Below, piece after piece: positions 25,833-34,424 of a DNA stretch of 64,000 nt. How positions within the stretch are numbered: position 1 is the first letter of the stretch; each line of letters opens with the position of its first letter. The stretch is from Streptomyces coelicoflavus (GTDB lineage Bacteria; Actinomycetota; Actinomycetes; Streptomycetales; Streptomycetaceae). The DNA lies in the NCBI RefSeq assembly GCF_003112555.1, contig NZ_BEWB01000010.1, positions 186,001 to 250,000 on the forward strand, written 5' to 3'. The notes below the pieces were generated by a model, which worked only from the letters and a program-made list of their open reading frames with translations, did no database searches and was not told the origin of the DNA. Made by a program: the position numbers and the translations under genes.

Positions 25833-27257
25833 AGCGTCGCTGACCTGACAGCCGTGTTGCGGCGCGAGCTGGACCGCTACTCACCCGGCGGAAAGCTCCC
25901 GTCCAGCCGCGCCCTCGTCGACCGGTTCCGGGTGAGCCCGGTGACGGTCTCCCGCGCCCTGGCCCAGCTGGCCGCCGAGGGACTGGTCGTCACCCGGCCC
26001 GGCGCCGGTGCCTTCCGCGCCCGGCCGCGCCCCTCGGCCGTACCCGCCGGGGACACCTCCTGGCAGGAGGTCGCGCTGAGCGCCGACGGTGCCGCCGACC
26101 TCGTACCGCGCTCCGTGGACGCCTCCGGCGTACTGGTCTCGCTGGCCGCGCCGCCGCCCGGTGTCGTGGAGTTCAACGGCGGCTATCTGCACCCCTCCCT
26201 GCAACCGGAGCGGGCCATGGCCGCCGCCCTGGCGCGGGCCGGGCGGCGCCCCGGAGCCTGGGGGCGGCCGCCGATGGAGGGGCTTCCGGAGCTGCGGGAG
26301 TGGTTCGCCCGGGGCATCGGCGGGGCCGTCACGGCGGCCGAGGTGCTGATCACCGCGGGCGGCCAGTCCGCGCTGGCGACCGCCCTGCGCGCCCTCGCCC
26401 CACCCGGCACCCCTGTCCTCGTCGAGTCCCCGACCTACCCCGGCATGCTGGCCATCGCGCGTGCGGCCGGCCTGCGCCCGGTGCCCGTCCCCGTGGACGC
26501 CGACGGTGTGCGGCCCGCCCTGCTGGCCGACGCCTTCCGGGCGACCGGCGCCCGCGTCTTCGTCTGCCAGCCCCTGTTCCAGAACCCCACCGGCGCCGTG
26601 CTCGCCCCCGAGCGGCGCGGCGAGGTGCTGCGCATCGCGCGGGCGGCCGGTGCCTTCGTCGTGGAGGACGACTTCGTGCGCCGGCTCGTGCACGAGGACG
26701 CCGGCCCGCTGCCCGCCCCGCTCGCCGCCGACGACCCGGACGGCGTCGTCGTCCACGTCTGCTCGCTCACCAAGGCCACCTCGCCCAGCTTCCGGGTGAG
26801 CGCCCTGGCCGCGCACGGGCCGGTGCTCGAGCGGCTGCGGGCCATCCAGGTCGTCGACACCTTCTTCGTGCCCCGGCCGCTCCAGGAGGCGGCCCTGGAA
26901 CTCGTCGGCTCGCCCGCCTGGCCGCGCCACCTGCGCGCGGTCTCCGCCGAGTTGAAGGCCCGCCGGGACGCGATGACCTCCGCGCTGCGGCTGCGTCTCC
27001 CCGAGGTCTCCCTGGCGCACGTCCCCTCCGGCGGCTACCACCTGTGGCCGCGCCTGCCGGAGGGCGCCGACGAGAGCGCCCTGACCGCGGCCGCCCTGCG
27101 CGCGGGCGTCGCGATCACCCCGGGCCGGCCGTACTTCAGCGCCGAACCCCCGGCCGCCCACTTCCGGCTGAGCTTCGCCGCGGTCGCGAACGTCGGGGAG
27201 ATCGCCGAGGGGGTACGCCGCCTGCGCACCGCCTGCCTGGAGGTGTGGGGCGGCTGA
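25818..27257 (+). CDS. MocR-family GntR regulator with aminotransferase domain
   Basis: 479 aa. The N-terminal GntR winged helix (about 5-75: LPSSRALVDRFRVSPVTVSR) is fused to a fold-type I aminotransferase domain. Aminotransferase markers are EFNGGYLHPSLQP, ITAGGQSALATALRAL, QPLFQNPTGAV and the PLP lysine in CSLTKATSPSFRV. MocR proteins sense PLP or amino-acid-derived ligands. ATG 25818 is 8 nt after TACTCT, without a ribosome binding site. The divergent transporter is the obvious target; the effector is unknown. Confidence 0.9.
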   Translation: MQERSSVADLTAVLRRELDRYSPGGKLPSSRALVDRFRVSPVTVSRALAQLAAEGLVVTRPGAGAFRARPRPSAVPAGDTSWQEVALSADGAADLVPRSVDASGVLVSLAAPPPGVVEFNGGYLHPSLQPERAMAAALARAGRRPGAWGRPPMEGLPELREWFARGIGGAVTAAEVLITAGGQSALATALRALAPPGTPVLVESPTYPGMLAIARAAGLRPVPVPVDADGVRPALLADAFRATGARVFVCQPLFQNPTGAVLAPERRGEVLRIARAAGAFVVEDDFVRRLVHEDAGPLPAPLAADDPDGVVVHVCSLTKATSPSFRVSALAAHGPVLERLRAIQVVDTFFVPRPLQEAALELVGSPAWPRHLRAVSAELKARRDAMTSALRLRLPEVSLAHVPSGGYHLWPRLPEGADESALTAAALRAGVAITPGRPYFSAEPPAAHFRLSFAAVANVGEIAEGVRRLRTACLEVWGG

Positions 27258-27342
27258 CGGAGACCCGGGTCGGGACGCCGCGGACCCGGGCCAGCAGCCG
27301 GTGAGTCGGGGCACACCCTGGGTGACCCACAGGTAACACCCC

Positions 27343-27371
27343 TTGACCTGCCCACCTCCGCGCTCCACCAT
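27343..27371 (+). promoter_or_regulatory. Promoter for the leaderless histidine-phosphatase-like gene
   Basis: TTGACC (27343-27348), a 17-nt spacer and CACCAT (27366-27371) fit the housekeeping consensus. The -10 lies 6 nt before ATG 27378 and no ribosome binding site is present. Confidence 0.55.
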
Positions 27372-27377
27372 CACGGC

Positions 27378-27998
27378 ATGGCGCTTCGGGTCACGTTCGT
27401 CGCGGCCGCACGCAGTTCACCGCTGCTCGCGGAGCGCTTCGACGACGAGCGGCCGCTGGACCAGGCCGGATGGGACGAGGTACTGCACGCCGCGGGTCGT
27501 CTCCGGCCGCTCGCGGCGGCCGAGTTGCGCTACTGCTCGCCCACGCCCCGCAGCCGCGCCACCGGTGACGCCCTCGGCTGCGCTCCGCTGCTCCAACTCG
27601 CCCTGCGCGACTGCGACATGGGCCGGTGGCGCGGTCTGACGCTCGGCGAGGCCATGGCCCGCGAACCGGCGGCCGTGGACGCCTGGCTCGCCGATCCGCG
27701 GTCGGCGCCGCACGGCGGGGAGCCGCTGCTGGCCTTCATCACCCGCGTGGGCGGCTGGCTCGACACCCGTCCCGGCGACGACGGCGACCGCATCGTCGCC
27801 GTGGCCGAACCCTCCGTGATCCGGGCCGCGCTGGTCTACGTGCTGAAGGCACCGCCCGGAACGTACTGGAACCTGGACGTCCGCCCGCTGTCGGCGACCA
27901 CCGTGACCGGCCGCGCGGGCCGTTGGAGCCTCCGCTTCGAGGGCGCGCCGGACCAGGGGGCTACGCACCCGGCGTCTGGCGGAGGTAGTCCGTTGTGA
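27378..27998 (+). CDS. Degenerate histidine-phosphatase-fold protein
   Basis: 206 aa. The fold is recognisable from RYCSPTPRSRATGDALG (ordinarily the conserved Arg after SP) and RDCDMGRWRGLTLGEAM. The catalytic RHG at the end of the first strand is replaced by FVAAARSSPL, and the second catalytic His (normally SHGG) by AEPSVIRAAL. It therefore lacks both histidines needed for phosphoryl transfer and is probably a pseudo-enzyme, possibly binding a phosphorylated ligand. The ATG is leaderless behind a TTGACC/CACCAT promoter. Its last 38 nt overlap the convergent DUF6314 gene. Confidence 0.75.
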   Translation: MALRVTFVAAARSSPLLAERFDDERPLDQAGWDEVLHAAGRLRPLAAAELRYCSPTPRSRATGDALGCAPLLQLALRDCDMGRWRGLTLGEAMAREPAAVDAWLADPRSAPHGGEPLLAFITRVGGWLDTRPGDDGDRIVAVAEPSVIRAALVYVLKAPPGTYWNLDVRPLSATTVTGRAGRWSLRFEGAPDQGATHPASGGGSPL

Positions 27999-28413
27999 GC
28001 AGCAGGTCCTTGGCCGGTCCGCCCACCCGCCACACCGTCCGCCAGCGGTCCGGGCCCCGCACGGTGAACTCGCCGCGATAGAGGTCGGCGGCGCACGGGT
28101 GATCGGCCACATGACGCCCCGAGGTCAGATCCAGCCCGTGGAAGGGGCGGCCGTCCGCGAAGCGCACCTCCGCGCGACCCGGCCCGCTCCCCGGTTCGTA
28201 CCGCAGCGTCCGCTCGGCGGGCCGCGTCACGCCCTGCCAGGTGAAGGCGCCCGACTCGCGGCCGATCAGCCCGCCGGTCTCGAGCGCGTCGAACGCCGTG
28301 ACCCCCTCGAACCGTCCCTCGAGGCCGTTCGCCAGGTCCCGCACCGACCGCTCGGTGCGCCAGTGCCCCGCGAGGTACGCCAGTACGTCGGGCACCGGCC
28401 ACAACTCGCCCAT
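27961..28413 (-). CDS. DUF6314 family protein
   Basis: 150 aa. The N-terminal VPDVLAYLAGHWRTERSVRD and central FTWQGVTRPAERTLRYEPG are typical of DUF6314, a small beta-barrel-like family. The C-terminal DLYRGEFTVRGPDRWRTVWR is also conserved. I chose ATG 28413, at the family N-terminus; GTG 28419 is possible. The 3' end overlaps the histidine-phosphatase-like gene by 38 nt, convergently. Function unknown. Confidence 0.75.
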   Translation of the reverse strand: MGELWPVPDVLAYLAGHWRTERSVRDLANGLEGRFEGVTAFDALETGGLIGRESGAFTWQGVTRPAERTLRYEPGSGPGRAEVRFADGRPFHGLDLTSGRHVADHPCAADLYRGEFTVRGPDRWRTVWRVGGPAKDLLLTTDYLRQTPGA

Positions 28414-28459
28414 TTCCACTCGCTTTCCCACTCCGGCCCACGGGTTGCCGCGCGACCCA

Positions 28460-28488
28460 TTGACGCGCCTGGTCCCCCTCCCTATCTT
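28460..28488 (+). promoter_or_regulatory. Housekeeping-type promoter of the GH51 gene
   Basis: TTGACG (28460-28465), a 17-nt spacer and TATCTT (28483-28488) match the HrdB consensus closely. Transcription would begin near 28495, leaving a 5' UTR of about 100 nt that contains three 14-bp-spaced repeats. Confidence 0.65.
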
Positions 28489-28521
28489 GCCGTTCGAAGT
28501 GCTGACCAATGTCCGATATCC

Positions 28522-28558
28522 CGAACAGCTAATTCCGAACAGCTCATCGCGAACAGCT
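28522..28558 (+). repeat. Three direct CGAACAGCT repeats with 14-bp period
   Basis: CGAACAGCT occurs at 28522-28530, 28536-28544 and 28550-28558, each separated by five variable bases. A fourth partial CGAAC follows at about 28565. They lie between the promoter and the GH51 start codon, so they may be a downstream operator array or an RNA-level element. Confidence 0.8.
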
Positions 28559-28597
28559 ACGACTCGAACGCCCCCTAGTGAGAGCCGCGGAGTATCC

Positions 28598-31072
28598 ATG
28601 TCACGCACCCGCTGGAGACTCGGTCTCAGCGTCACCGCCCTCCTGACGGCCTCGGCCCTGCTGCCGTCCCCGGCACACGCGGAGGCCGTCGCCGACTACA
28701 CGATCACCGTCGACCCCTCCGACCGGGGCCCCGCGATCGACGACACCATGTACGGCGTCTTCTACGAGGACATCAACCGCGCCGCCGACGGCGGCCTGTA
28801 CGCCGAGCTGGTGCAGAACCGGTCCTTCGAGTACTCGACCGCCGACAACGCCTCGTACACACCCCTCACCGCCTGGACGGCCGACGGCCCGGCCGAGGTG
28901 CTGAACGACGACGGCCGGCTGAACGAGCGCAACCGCCACTACCTCTCCCTGGCCGCCGGCTCCACCGTGACCAACACGGGCTACAACACCGGCATCCACG
29001 TCGAGAAGGGCGAGAGGTACGACTTCTCGGTCTGGGCCCGCGCCGACGACGGCACCACCCTCGCCGTCACCCTGCGGGACGCCGCGGGCCCGCTCGCGAA
29101 GGTGCGCCAGGTGGCCGCCAGGGGGAAGTGGCGCAAGTACACCGCCACCTTCACCGCGACCCGCACCAGCAACCGCGGCCGCCTGGCCGTCGCCACCACC
29201 GCCCCCGCGGCCCTCGACATGGTGTCCCTCTTCCCGCGCGACACCTACCGGCACCAGCCGAACGGCCTGCGCAAGGACCTCGCCGAGAAGATCGAGGCCC
29301 TGGACCCCGGCTTCCTGCGCTTCCCCGGCGGCTGCCTGGTCAACACCGGCTCCATGGAGGACTACAGCGCGGACTCCGGCTGGCAGCGCAAGCGCTCCTA
29401 CCAGTGGAAGGACACGATCGGCCCGGTCGAGGAGCGCGCCACCAACGCCAACTTCTGGGGCTACAACCAGAGCTACGGCCTCGGCTACTACGAGTACTTC
29501 CGTTTCGCCGAGGACATCGGCGCCATGCCGCTGCCCGTCGTCCCCGCCCTGGTCACCGGCTGCGGCCAGAACCGGGCCGTCGACGACGACGCGCTGCTGA
29601 AGCGGCACATCCAGGACACCCTGGACCTCATCGAGTTCGCCAACGGCCCCCGCACCAGCGAGTGGGGCGGCAAGCGCGCCGAGATGGGCCACCCCAAGCC
29701 CTTCCACCTCACCCACCTGGAAGTCGGCAACGAGGAGAACCTCCCCAAGGAGTTCTTCGCCCGCTTCGAGCAGTTCCGCGCCGCCATCGAGGCCGAGTAC
29801 CCGGACATCACCGTCGTCTCCAACTCCGGCCCCGACGACTCCGGCACCACCTTCGACACGGCCTGGCAGCTGAACCGCGACGCGGGCGTCGACATGGTCG
29901 ACGAGCACTACTACAACAGCCCGCAGTGGTTCCTCCAGAACAACGACCGCTACGACTCCTACGACCGGAACGGCCCCAAGGTCTTCCTCGGCGAGTACGC
30001 CTCCCAGGGCAACGCCTGGAAGAACGCCCTCGCCGAGGCCGCGTTCATGACCGGCCTGGAGCGCAACGCCGACGTCGTCAAGCTGGCCTCCTACGCCCCG
30101 CTGCTGTCCAACGAGGACTACGTGCAGTGGAGCCCGGACCTGATCTGGTTCAACAACCACGCGTCCTGGGGCTCGGCCAACTACGAGGTCCAGAAGCTGT
30201 TCATGAACAACACCGGCGACCGCGTCGTCCCCTCCTCGGCCACCGGCACCCCCGCCGTCAGCGGCCCCATCACCGGCGCCGTCGGCCTGTCGACCTGGGC
30301 GACCGGCGCGGCGTACGACGACGTGCGGGTGACCTCTGCCGACGGTGAGACGCTCCTGTCCGACGACTTCTCCGGCGACGCCTCGCAGTGGACCCACACG
30401 GGCGCCGGCAGCTGGACGGTCCAGGACGGCCAGTACGTCCAGACGGACTCGGCCGCCGAGAACACCATGGTCACGGCGGGCGACCCGGCCTGGCACGACT
30501 ACGACCTGCACGTGAGGGCCACGAAGAAGTCCGGCAAGGAGGGCTTCCTCGTCGCCTTCGGCGTCAAGGACACCGGCACCTACTACTGGTGGAACCTGGG
30601 CGGCTGGAACAACACCCAGTCCGCCGTCGAGCAGGCCTCCGACGGCGGCAAGTCGACGCTCCTGTCCAAGGCCGGGTCCATCGAGACGGGCCGCGCCTAC
30701 GACATCGACGTCAAGGTCAGGGGCCGCCAGGTCACCCTCTACCTCGACGGCGAGGAATGGGGCAGCTTCACCGACGACAAGTCGGCCGAGCCGTTCCGCC
30801 AGATCGTCACCCGCGACGACCGCACCGGCGAGCTGATCGTCAAGGTCGTCAACGCCCAGGACACCGCCGCCCGCACCGCCGTCGACCTCGGCGGCGCCGA
30901 GGTCGCGCCCCGGGCCCGCGTCACCACGCTGGCCGCCGGCCCGGACGCGGTCAACACCGAGACGGACGCACCGGTGACCCCGGTGACCTCGACCTTCTCT
31001 GGGGCGGCGAGCGAGTTCACGTACACCTTCCCGGCGAACTCGGTGACCTTCCTGCGGATCAGGCAGCGATGA
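28598..31072 (+). CDS. Secreted GH51 alpha-L-arabinofuranosidase with C-terminal LamG-like domain
   Basis: 824 aa. A Sec signal peptide (residues 1-29, ending PAHAEA) is followed by a carbohydrate-binding-like region (about 95-215) and the GH51 catalytic barrel. The acid/base Glu379 is in HLEVGNEEN and the nucleophile Glu466 in VFLGEYAS; the substrate region FLRFPGGCLVNTG is also present. A LamG/DUF1080-type beta-sandwich (about 570-730; LLSDDFSGDASQWTHTG) and the arabinofuranosidase C-terminal beta domain follow. ATG 28598 has CGGAG upstream. It should release arabinose from arabinoxylan or arabinan outside the cell; no transporter is adjacent. Confidence 0.92.
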   Translation: MSRTRWRLGLSVTALLTASALLPSPAHAEAVADYTITVDPSDRGPAIDDTMYGVFYEDINRAADGGLYAELVQNRSFEYSTADNASYTPLTAWTADGPAEVLNDDGRLNERNRHYLSLAAGSTVTNTGYNTGIHVEKGERYDFSVWARADDGTTLAVTLRDAAGPLAKVRQVAARGKWRKYTATFTATRTSNRGRLAVATTAPAALDMVSLFPRDTYRHQPNGLRKDLAEKIEALDPGFLRFPGGCLVNTGSMEDYSADSGWQRKRSYQWKDTIGPVEERATNANFWGYNQSYGLGYYEYFRFAEDIGAMPLPVVPALVTGCGQNRAVDDDALLKRHIQDTLDLIEFANGPRTSEWGGKRAEMGHPKPFHLTHLEVGNEENLPKEFFARFEQFRAAIEAEYPDITVVSNSGPDDSGTTFDTAWQLNRDAGVDMVDEHYYNSPQWFLQNNDRYDSYDRNGPKVFLGEYASQGNAWKNALAEAAFMTGLERNADVVKLASYAPLLSNEDYVQWSPDLIWFNNHASWGSANYEVQKLFMNNTGDRVVPSSATGTPAVSGPITGAVGLSTWATGAAYDDVRVTSADGETLLSDDFSGDASQWTHTGAGSWTVQDGQYVQTDSAAENTMVTAGDPAWHDYDLHVRATKKSGKEGFLVAFGVKDTGTYYWWNLGGWNNTQSAVEQASDGGKSTLLSKAGSIETGRAYDIDVKVRGRQVTLYLDGEEWGSFTDDKSAEPFRQIVTRDDRTGELIVKVVNAQDTAARTAVDLGGAEVAPRARVTTLAAGPDAVNTETDAPVTPVTSTFSGAASEFTYTFPANSVTFLRIRQR

Positions 31073-31077
31073 CCGGG

Positions 31078-31117
31078 GCCCGGACCGGCGACAGCCGTGT
31101 GCGTCGCCGGTCCGGGC
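31078..31117. terminator. 15-bp hairpin terminator after the GH51 gene
   Basis: GCCCGGACCGGCGAC (31078-31092) pairs perfectly with 31103-31117 around a 10-nt loop. It starts 6 nt after the GH51 stop codon and precedes the leaderless kinase-like gene. Confidence 0.85.
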
Positions 31118-31133
31118 GCTAGCCTCGGGACGC

Positions 31134-31676
31134 ATGATCGTATGGCTGAACGGCACCCACGGGGCCGGCAAGACGACGACCGCCGCACTCGTGCAGCAAC
31201 TGCTTCCGGACAGCCGTGTGCTCGACGCCGAGAAGGTCGGCGAGACGCTCATGGACATCACGCCGGGGCTGCCCGACACGGACAACTTCCAGCACTGGGC
31301 GCCGTGGCGGCCGCTCGTCGTCGAGACCGCCCGCCGGGTGCTCGACTACACCGGGGGCACCCTGGTGATGCCGATGACGGTGCTGGTCGAGGAGTACTGG
31401 AGGGAGATTGCGGGCGGCCTCGCCGCGCACGGGGTCCCCGTACGGCACTTCGTCCTCCACGCCGACCGGGAGACCCTGCGGGGGCGCATCGCGGGGGACA
31501 CCGTACTGGGGCCGAACTCGCCGTTCCGGCTCCAGTACCTCGAGCCCTACGCCGAGGCCGCCCGCACCTGGCTGCACGCCGAGGCCGAGGTCGTCGACAC
31601 CACGCACCTCACGCCCGCCGAGGCGGCGCTGCGGATCGCGGAGGCCGTCAAGGCGCAGGGCTGCGGTACCGCCTGA
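31134..31676 (+). CDS. P-loop NTPase, small-molecule kinase-like
   Basis: 180 aa. The Walker A motif NGTHGAGKTT is at residues 6-15. HWAPWRPLVVETARRVL and LVMPMTVLVEEYWREIA follow, with a lid-like Arg segment DRETLRGRIAGD. The size and pattern resemble AAA_18/AAA_33 kinases and antibiotic phosphotransferase-like proteins. TAGCCT (31120-31125) lies 8 nt before the ATG, with no Shine-Dalgarno, so it is probably leaderless. Its 3' end overlaps the convergent membrane-protein gene by 29 nt. Substrate unknown. Confidence 0.8.
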   Translation: MIVWLNGTHGAGKTTTAALVQQLLPDSRVLDAEKVGETLMDITPGLPDTDNFQHWAPWRPLVVETARRVLDYTGGTLVMPMTVLVEEYWREIAGGLAAHGVPVRHFVLHADRETLRGRIAGDTVLGPNSPFRLQYLEPYAEAARTWLHAEAEVVDTTHLTPAEAALRIAEAVKAQGCGTA

Positions 31677-32106
31677 TCAACTCACTCATCTCCTGGTTGT
31701 ACTTCGAGCGCCGCCGGGCGATCCAGATGACGAGCGCCGCGCCGGCCGGAGCCACCGTGTACTGGGCCACCGCGTGGCGGAGCAGGGTGCCGCGGTCGGC
31801 GACCGCCCAGTCGCGGCCACCGAAGAGCGGGATGTTCTTGACGAGCTCCTCCTCGGCGTAGAAGTCCAGGCCGTCGATCCTGCCCCGGCCCCGGCCTCCG
31901 TCCGCCAGCGTCCACGCGCCCTCGCACGGTCCGTCCCACTCGCAGTCGACGAACCCCTCCGTCACGGCCGGCTGTCCGTGCCGGTACCGGTCCGTGTTCC
32001 CCGCGGCGAACCACAGGGGGAGTGCGAGGGCGCACAGGGACACGACGAGCGCGGCGCGCTGCCACGACCTCAGCCCCACGACCAGCCCGACGATCCACGA
32101 ACGCAC
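31648..32106 (-). CDS. Two-helix membrane protein of unknown function
   Basis: 152 aa. One N-terminal transmembrane helix (about 17-36, ALVVSLCALALPLWFAAG) and one C-terminal helix (about 118-136) flank an extracytoplasmic loop of about 80 aa with a CEWDGPC cysteine pair that could form a disulfide. GTG 32106 is preceded by GGGGGTGG. Convergent with the kinase-like gene and divergent from argC. No family recognised. Confidence 0.65.
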   Translation of the reverse strand: MRSWIVGLVVGLRSWQRAALVVSLCALALPLWFAAGNTDRYRHGQPAVTEGFVDCEWDGPCEGAWTLADGGRGRGRIDGLDFYAEEELVKNIPLFGGRDWAVADRGTLLRHAVAQYTVAPAGAALVIWIARRRSKYNQEMSELIRRYRSPAP

Positions 32107-32191
32107 AGTCCACCCCCACGGCCCTCAAGGTTCGGAAGCGGGCAGGGTAGCCGATGCCCGCGGCGGGACCCCGGGGCCGTGCCGCAGCGCG

Positions 32192-32220
32192 TTGCATAAA
32201 CGTGCAACGACACGTATAGT
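32192..32220 (+). promoter_or_regulatory. argC operon promoter with ARG-box-like palindrome
   Basis: TTGCAT (32192-32197), a 17-nt spacer and TATAGT (32215-32220) form a strong promoter. TTGCA (32192-32196) and TGCAA (32203-32207) are inverted arms over the -35, fitting an ArgR operator that blocks polymerase when arginine is plentiful. Confidence 0.8.
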
Positions 32221-32247
32221 CATGCTCTCTAGGAGGAGGGTATTTCC

Positions 32248-33276
32248 ATGGCGGTACGTGCGGCGGTGGCCGGAGCGAGCGGGTATGCGGGCGGTGAGCT
32301 GCTGCGTCTGCTCCTGACCCACCCGGAGGTCGAGATCGGCGCCCTGACCGGCAACTCCAACGCGGGGCAGCGGCTGGGGGCGCTCCAGCCGCACCTGCTG
32401 CCGCTGGCCGACCGCGTCCTGGAGCCGACCACGGCGGATGTCCTCGCGGGGCACGACGTCGTCTTCCTCGCGCTGCCGCACGGGCAGTCCGCCGCCGTCG
32501 CCGAGCAGCTCGGACCGGACGTCCTCGTCGTCGACATGGGCGCCGACTTCCGGCTGAAGGAGGCTGGTGACTGGGAGCGGTTCTACGGCTCCCCGCACGC
32601 CGGTACCTGGCCCTACGGCCTCCCCGAACTTCCGGGTGCCCGCGCGGCGCTGGAGGGGTCCAAGCGCATCGCGGTACCCGGTTGCTACCCCACCGCGGTG
32701 TCCCTGGCCCTCTTCCCGGCGTACGCCGCGGCGCTGGCCGAGCCCGAGGCCGTGATCGTCGCCGCCTCCGGCACGTCCGGCGCGGGCAAGGCGGCCAAGC
32801 CGCACCTGCTGGGCAGCGAGGTCATGGGCTCCATGTCGCCGTACGGCGTCGGCGGCGGACACCGGCACACCCCCGAGATGATCCAGAACCTCGGCGCGGT
32901 CGCCGGGGAGCCCGTCACCGTCTCCTTCACCCCGACCCTCGCCCCGATGCCGCGCGGCATCCTCGCCACCTGCACCGCGAAGGCGAAGCCCGGGGTCACC
33001 GCCGAGACGGTGCGCGCCGCCTACGAGAAGGCCTTCGCCGACGAGCCCTTCGTGCACCTGCTGCCCGAGGGACAGTGGCCCGCGACCGCCTCCGTGTACG
33101 GCTCCAACGCCGTCCAGGTGCAGGTCGCGTACGACGCCGCCGCGGGCCGGATCATCGCGATCAGCGCCATCGACAACCTGGCCAAGGGCACCGCGGGCGG
33201 TGCCGTCCAGAGCATGAACCTCGCCCTCGGTCTCGACGAGACCACCGGACTGACGACGATCGGAGTTGCGCCGTGA
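32248..33276 (+). CDS. argC: N-acetyl-gamma-glutamyl-phosphate reductase
   Basis: 342 aa. VAGASGYAGGELLRLL is the NADP-binding Rossmann start, and Cys146 in RIAVPGCYPTAV is the catalytic thiol. HRHTPEMIQNL and FTPTLAPMPRGIL are conserved in the family. ATG 32248 follows AGGAGGAGG, a strong site. It is the first gene of the argC-J-B-D-R operon and catalyses the third step of arginine synthesis. The next gene overlaps by 4 nt. The ARG-box palindrome in the promoter indicates ArgR repression. Confidence 0.97.
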   Translation: MAVRAAVAGASGYAGGELLRLLLTHPEVEIGALTGNSNAGQRLGALQPHLLPLADRVLEPTTADVLAGHDVVFLALPHGQSAAVAEQLGPDVLVVDMGADFRLKEAGDWERFYGSPHAGTWPYGLPELPGARAALEGSKRIAVPGCYPTAVSLALFPAYAAALAEPEAVIVAASGTSGAGKAAKPHLLGSEVMGSMSPYGVGGGHRHTPEMIQNLGAVAGEPVTVSFTPTLAPMPRGILATCTAKAKPGVTAETVRAAYEKAFADEPFVHLLPEGQWPATASVYGSNAVQVQVAYDAAAGRIIAISAIDNLAKGTAGGAVQSMNLALGLDETTGLTTIGVAP

Positions 33277-34424
33277 GCGTGACGGCAGCGAAGGGATTCA
33301 CGGCGGCGGGCATCACCGCCGGGATCAAGGAGAGCGGCAACCCCGACCTGGCCCTCGTGGTCAACACCGGCCCCCGACGCTCCGCCGCGGGCGTCTTCAC
33401 CTCCAACCGCGTCAAGGCCGCGCCGGTCCTGTGGTCCGAGCAGGTGCTCAAGAGCGGTGAGCTGACCGCCGTCGTGCTCAACTCCGGCGGCGCCAACGCC
33501 TGCACCGGCCCCAAGGGCTTCCAGGACACCCACGCCACGGCCGAGAAGGTCGCCGACGTGCTCGGGACCGGGGCGGGCGAGGTCGCCGTGTGCTCCACCG
33601 GGCTCATCGGGGTGCTGCTGCCCATGGACAAGCTGCTCCCGGGCGTCGAGACCGCCGCCGGTCAGCTCTCCGAGCACGGCGGCGAGAAGGCCGCCATCGC
33701 CATCAAGACCACCGACACCGTGCACAAGACCTCGGTCGTCAGCAGGGACGGCTGGACCGTCGGCGGCATGGCCAAGGGCGCGGGCATGCTCGCCCCCGGC
33801 CTCGCCACCATGCTCGTCGTGATCACCACCGACGCCGACCTGGAGACCGGGGCCCTGGACCGCGCCCTGCGCGCCGCGACCAAGGTCACCTTCGACCGGG
33901 TCGACTCCGACGGCTGCATGTCCACCAACGACACCGTGCTGCTGCTCGCCTCCGGCGCCTCCGGCGTCACCCCGGAGTACGACGCCTTCGCCGAGGCCGT
34001 CCGCACGGTCTGCGACGACCTCGGACAGCAGCTCATCCGCGACGCCGAGGGCGCCAGCAAGGACATCAAGGTCGAGGTCGTGAACGCCGCGACCGAGGAC
34101 GAGGCCGTCCAGGTGGGCCGCACCATCGCCCGCAACAACCTGCTCAAGTGCGCCATCCACGGCGAGGACCCCAACTGGGGCCGCGTGCTCTCCGCCATCG
34201 GCACCACCGACGCGGCCTTCGAGCCCGACCGGTTGAACGTCGCCATCAACGGCGTCTGGGTCTGCAAGAACGGAGGCGTCGGCGAGGACCGCGAGCTGGT
34301 CGACATGCGCTACCGCGAGGTGCACATCGTCGCCGACCTCGCCGCAGGCGACGCCACGGCCACCATCTGGACCAACGACCTCACCGCCGACTACGTCCAC
34401 GAGAACAGCGCGTACTCCTCATGA
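33273..34424 (+). CDS. argJ: Bifunctional ornithine acetyltransferase / N-acetylglutamate synthase
   Basis: 383 aa. It is an ArgJ-type autoprocessed enzyme: the cleavage site is in APGLATMLV, where Thr179 becomes the N-terminal nucleophile of the beta chain. TSNRVKAAPV, LNSGGANACTG and CAIHGEDPNWGRVL are family signatures. GTG 33273 overlaps the argC stop by 4 nt. It recycles the acetyl group, so N-acetylornithine deacetylase is not needed; whether it can also use acetyl-CoA cannot be read from sequence. Confidence 0.96.
   Translation: MSVTAAKGFTAAGITAGIKESGNPDLALVVNTGPRRSAAGVFTSNRVKAAPVLWSEQVLKSGELTAVVLNSGGANACTGPKGFQDTHATAEKVADVLGTGAGEVAVCSTGLIGVLLPMDKLLPGVETAAGQLSEHGGEKAAIAIKTTDTVHKTSVVSRDGWTVGGMAKGAGMLAPGLATMLVVITTDADLETGALDRALRAATKVTFDRVDSDGCMSTNDTVLLLASGASGVTPEYDAFAEAVRTVCDDLGQQLIRDAEGASKDIKVEVVNAATEDEAVQVGRTIARNNLLKCAIHGEDPNWGRVLSAIGTTDAAFEPDRLNVAINGVWVCKNGGVGEDRELVDMRYREVHIVADLAAGDATATIWTNDLTADYVHENSAYSS

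Noticed and set aside
28601..31285. An 894-codon minus-strand frame across the GH51 gene
   Set aside because: The plus strand encodes a complete signal peptide and GH51 catalytic Glu residues; the minus frame is Gly/Val/Ala-rich antisense.
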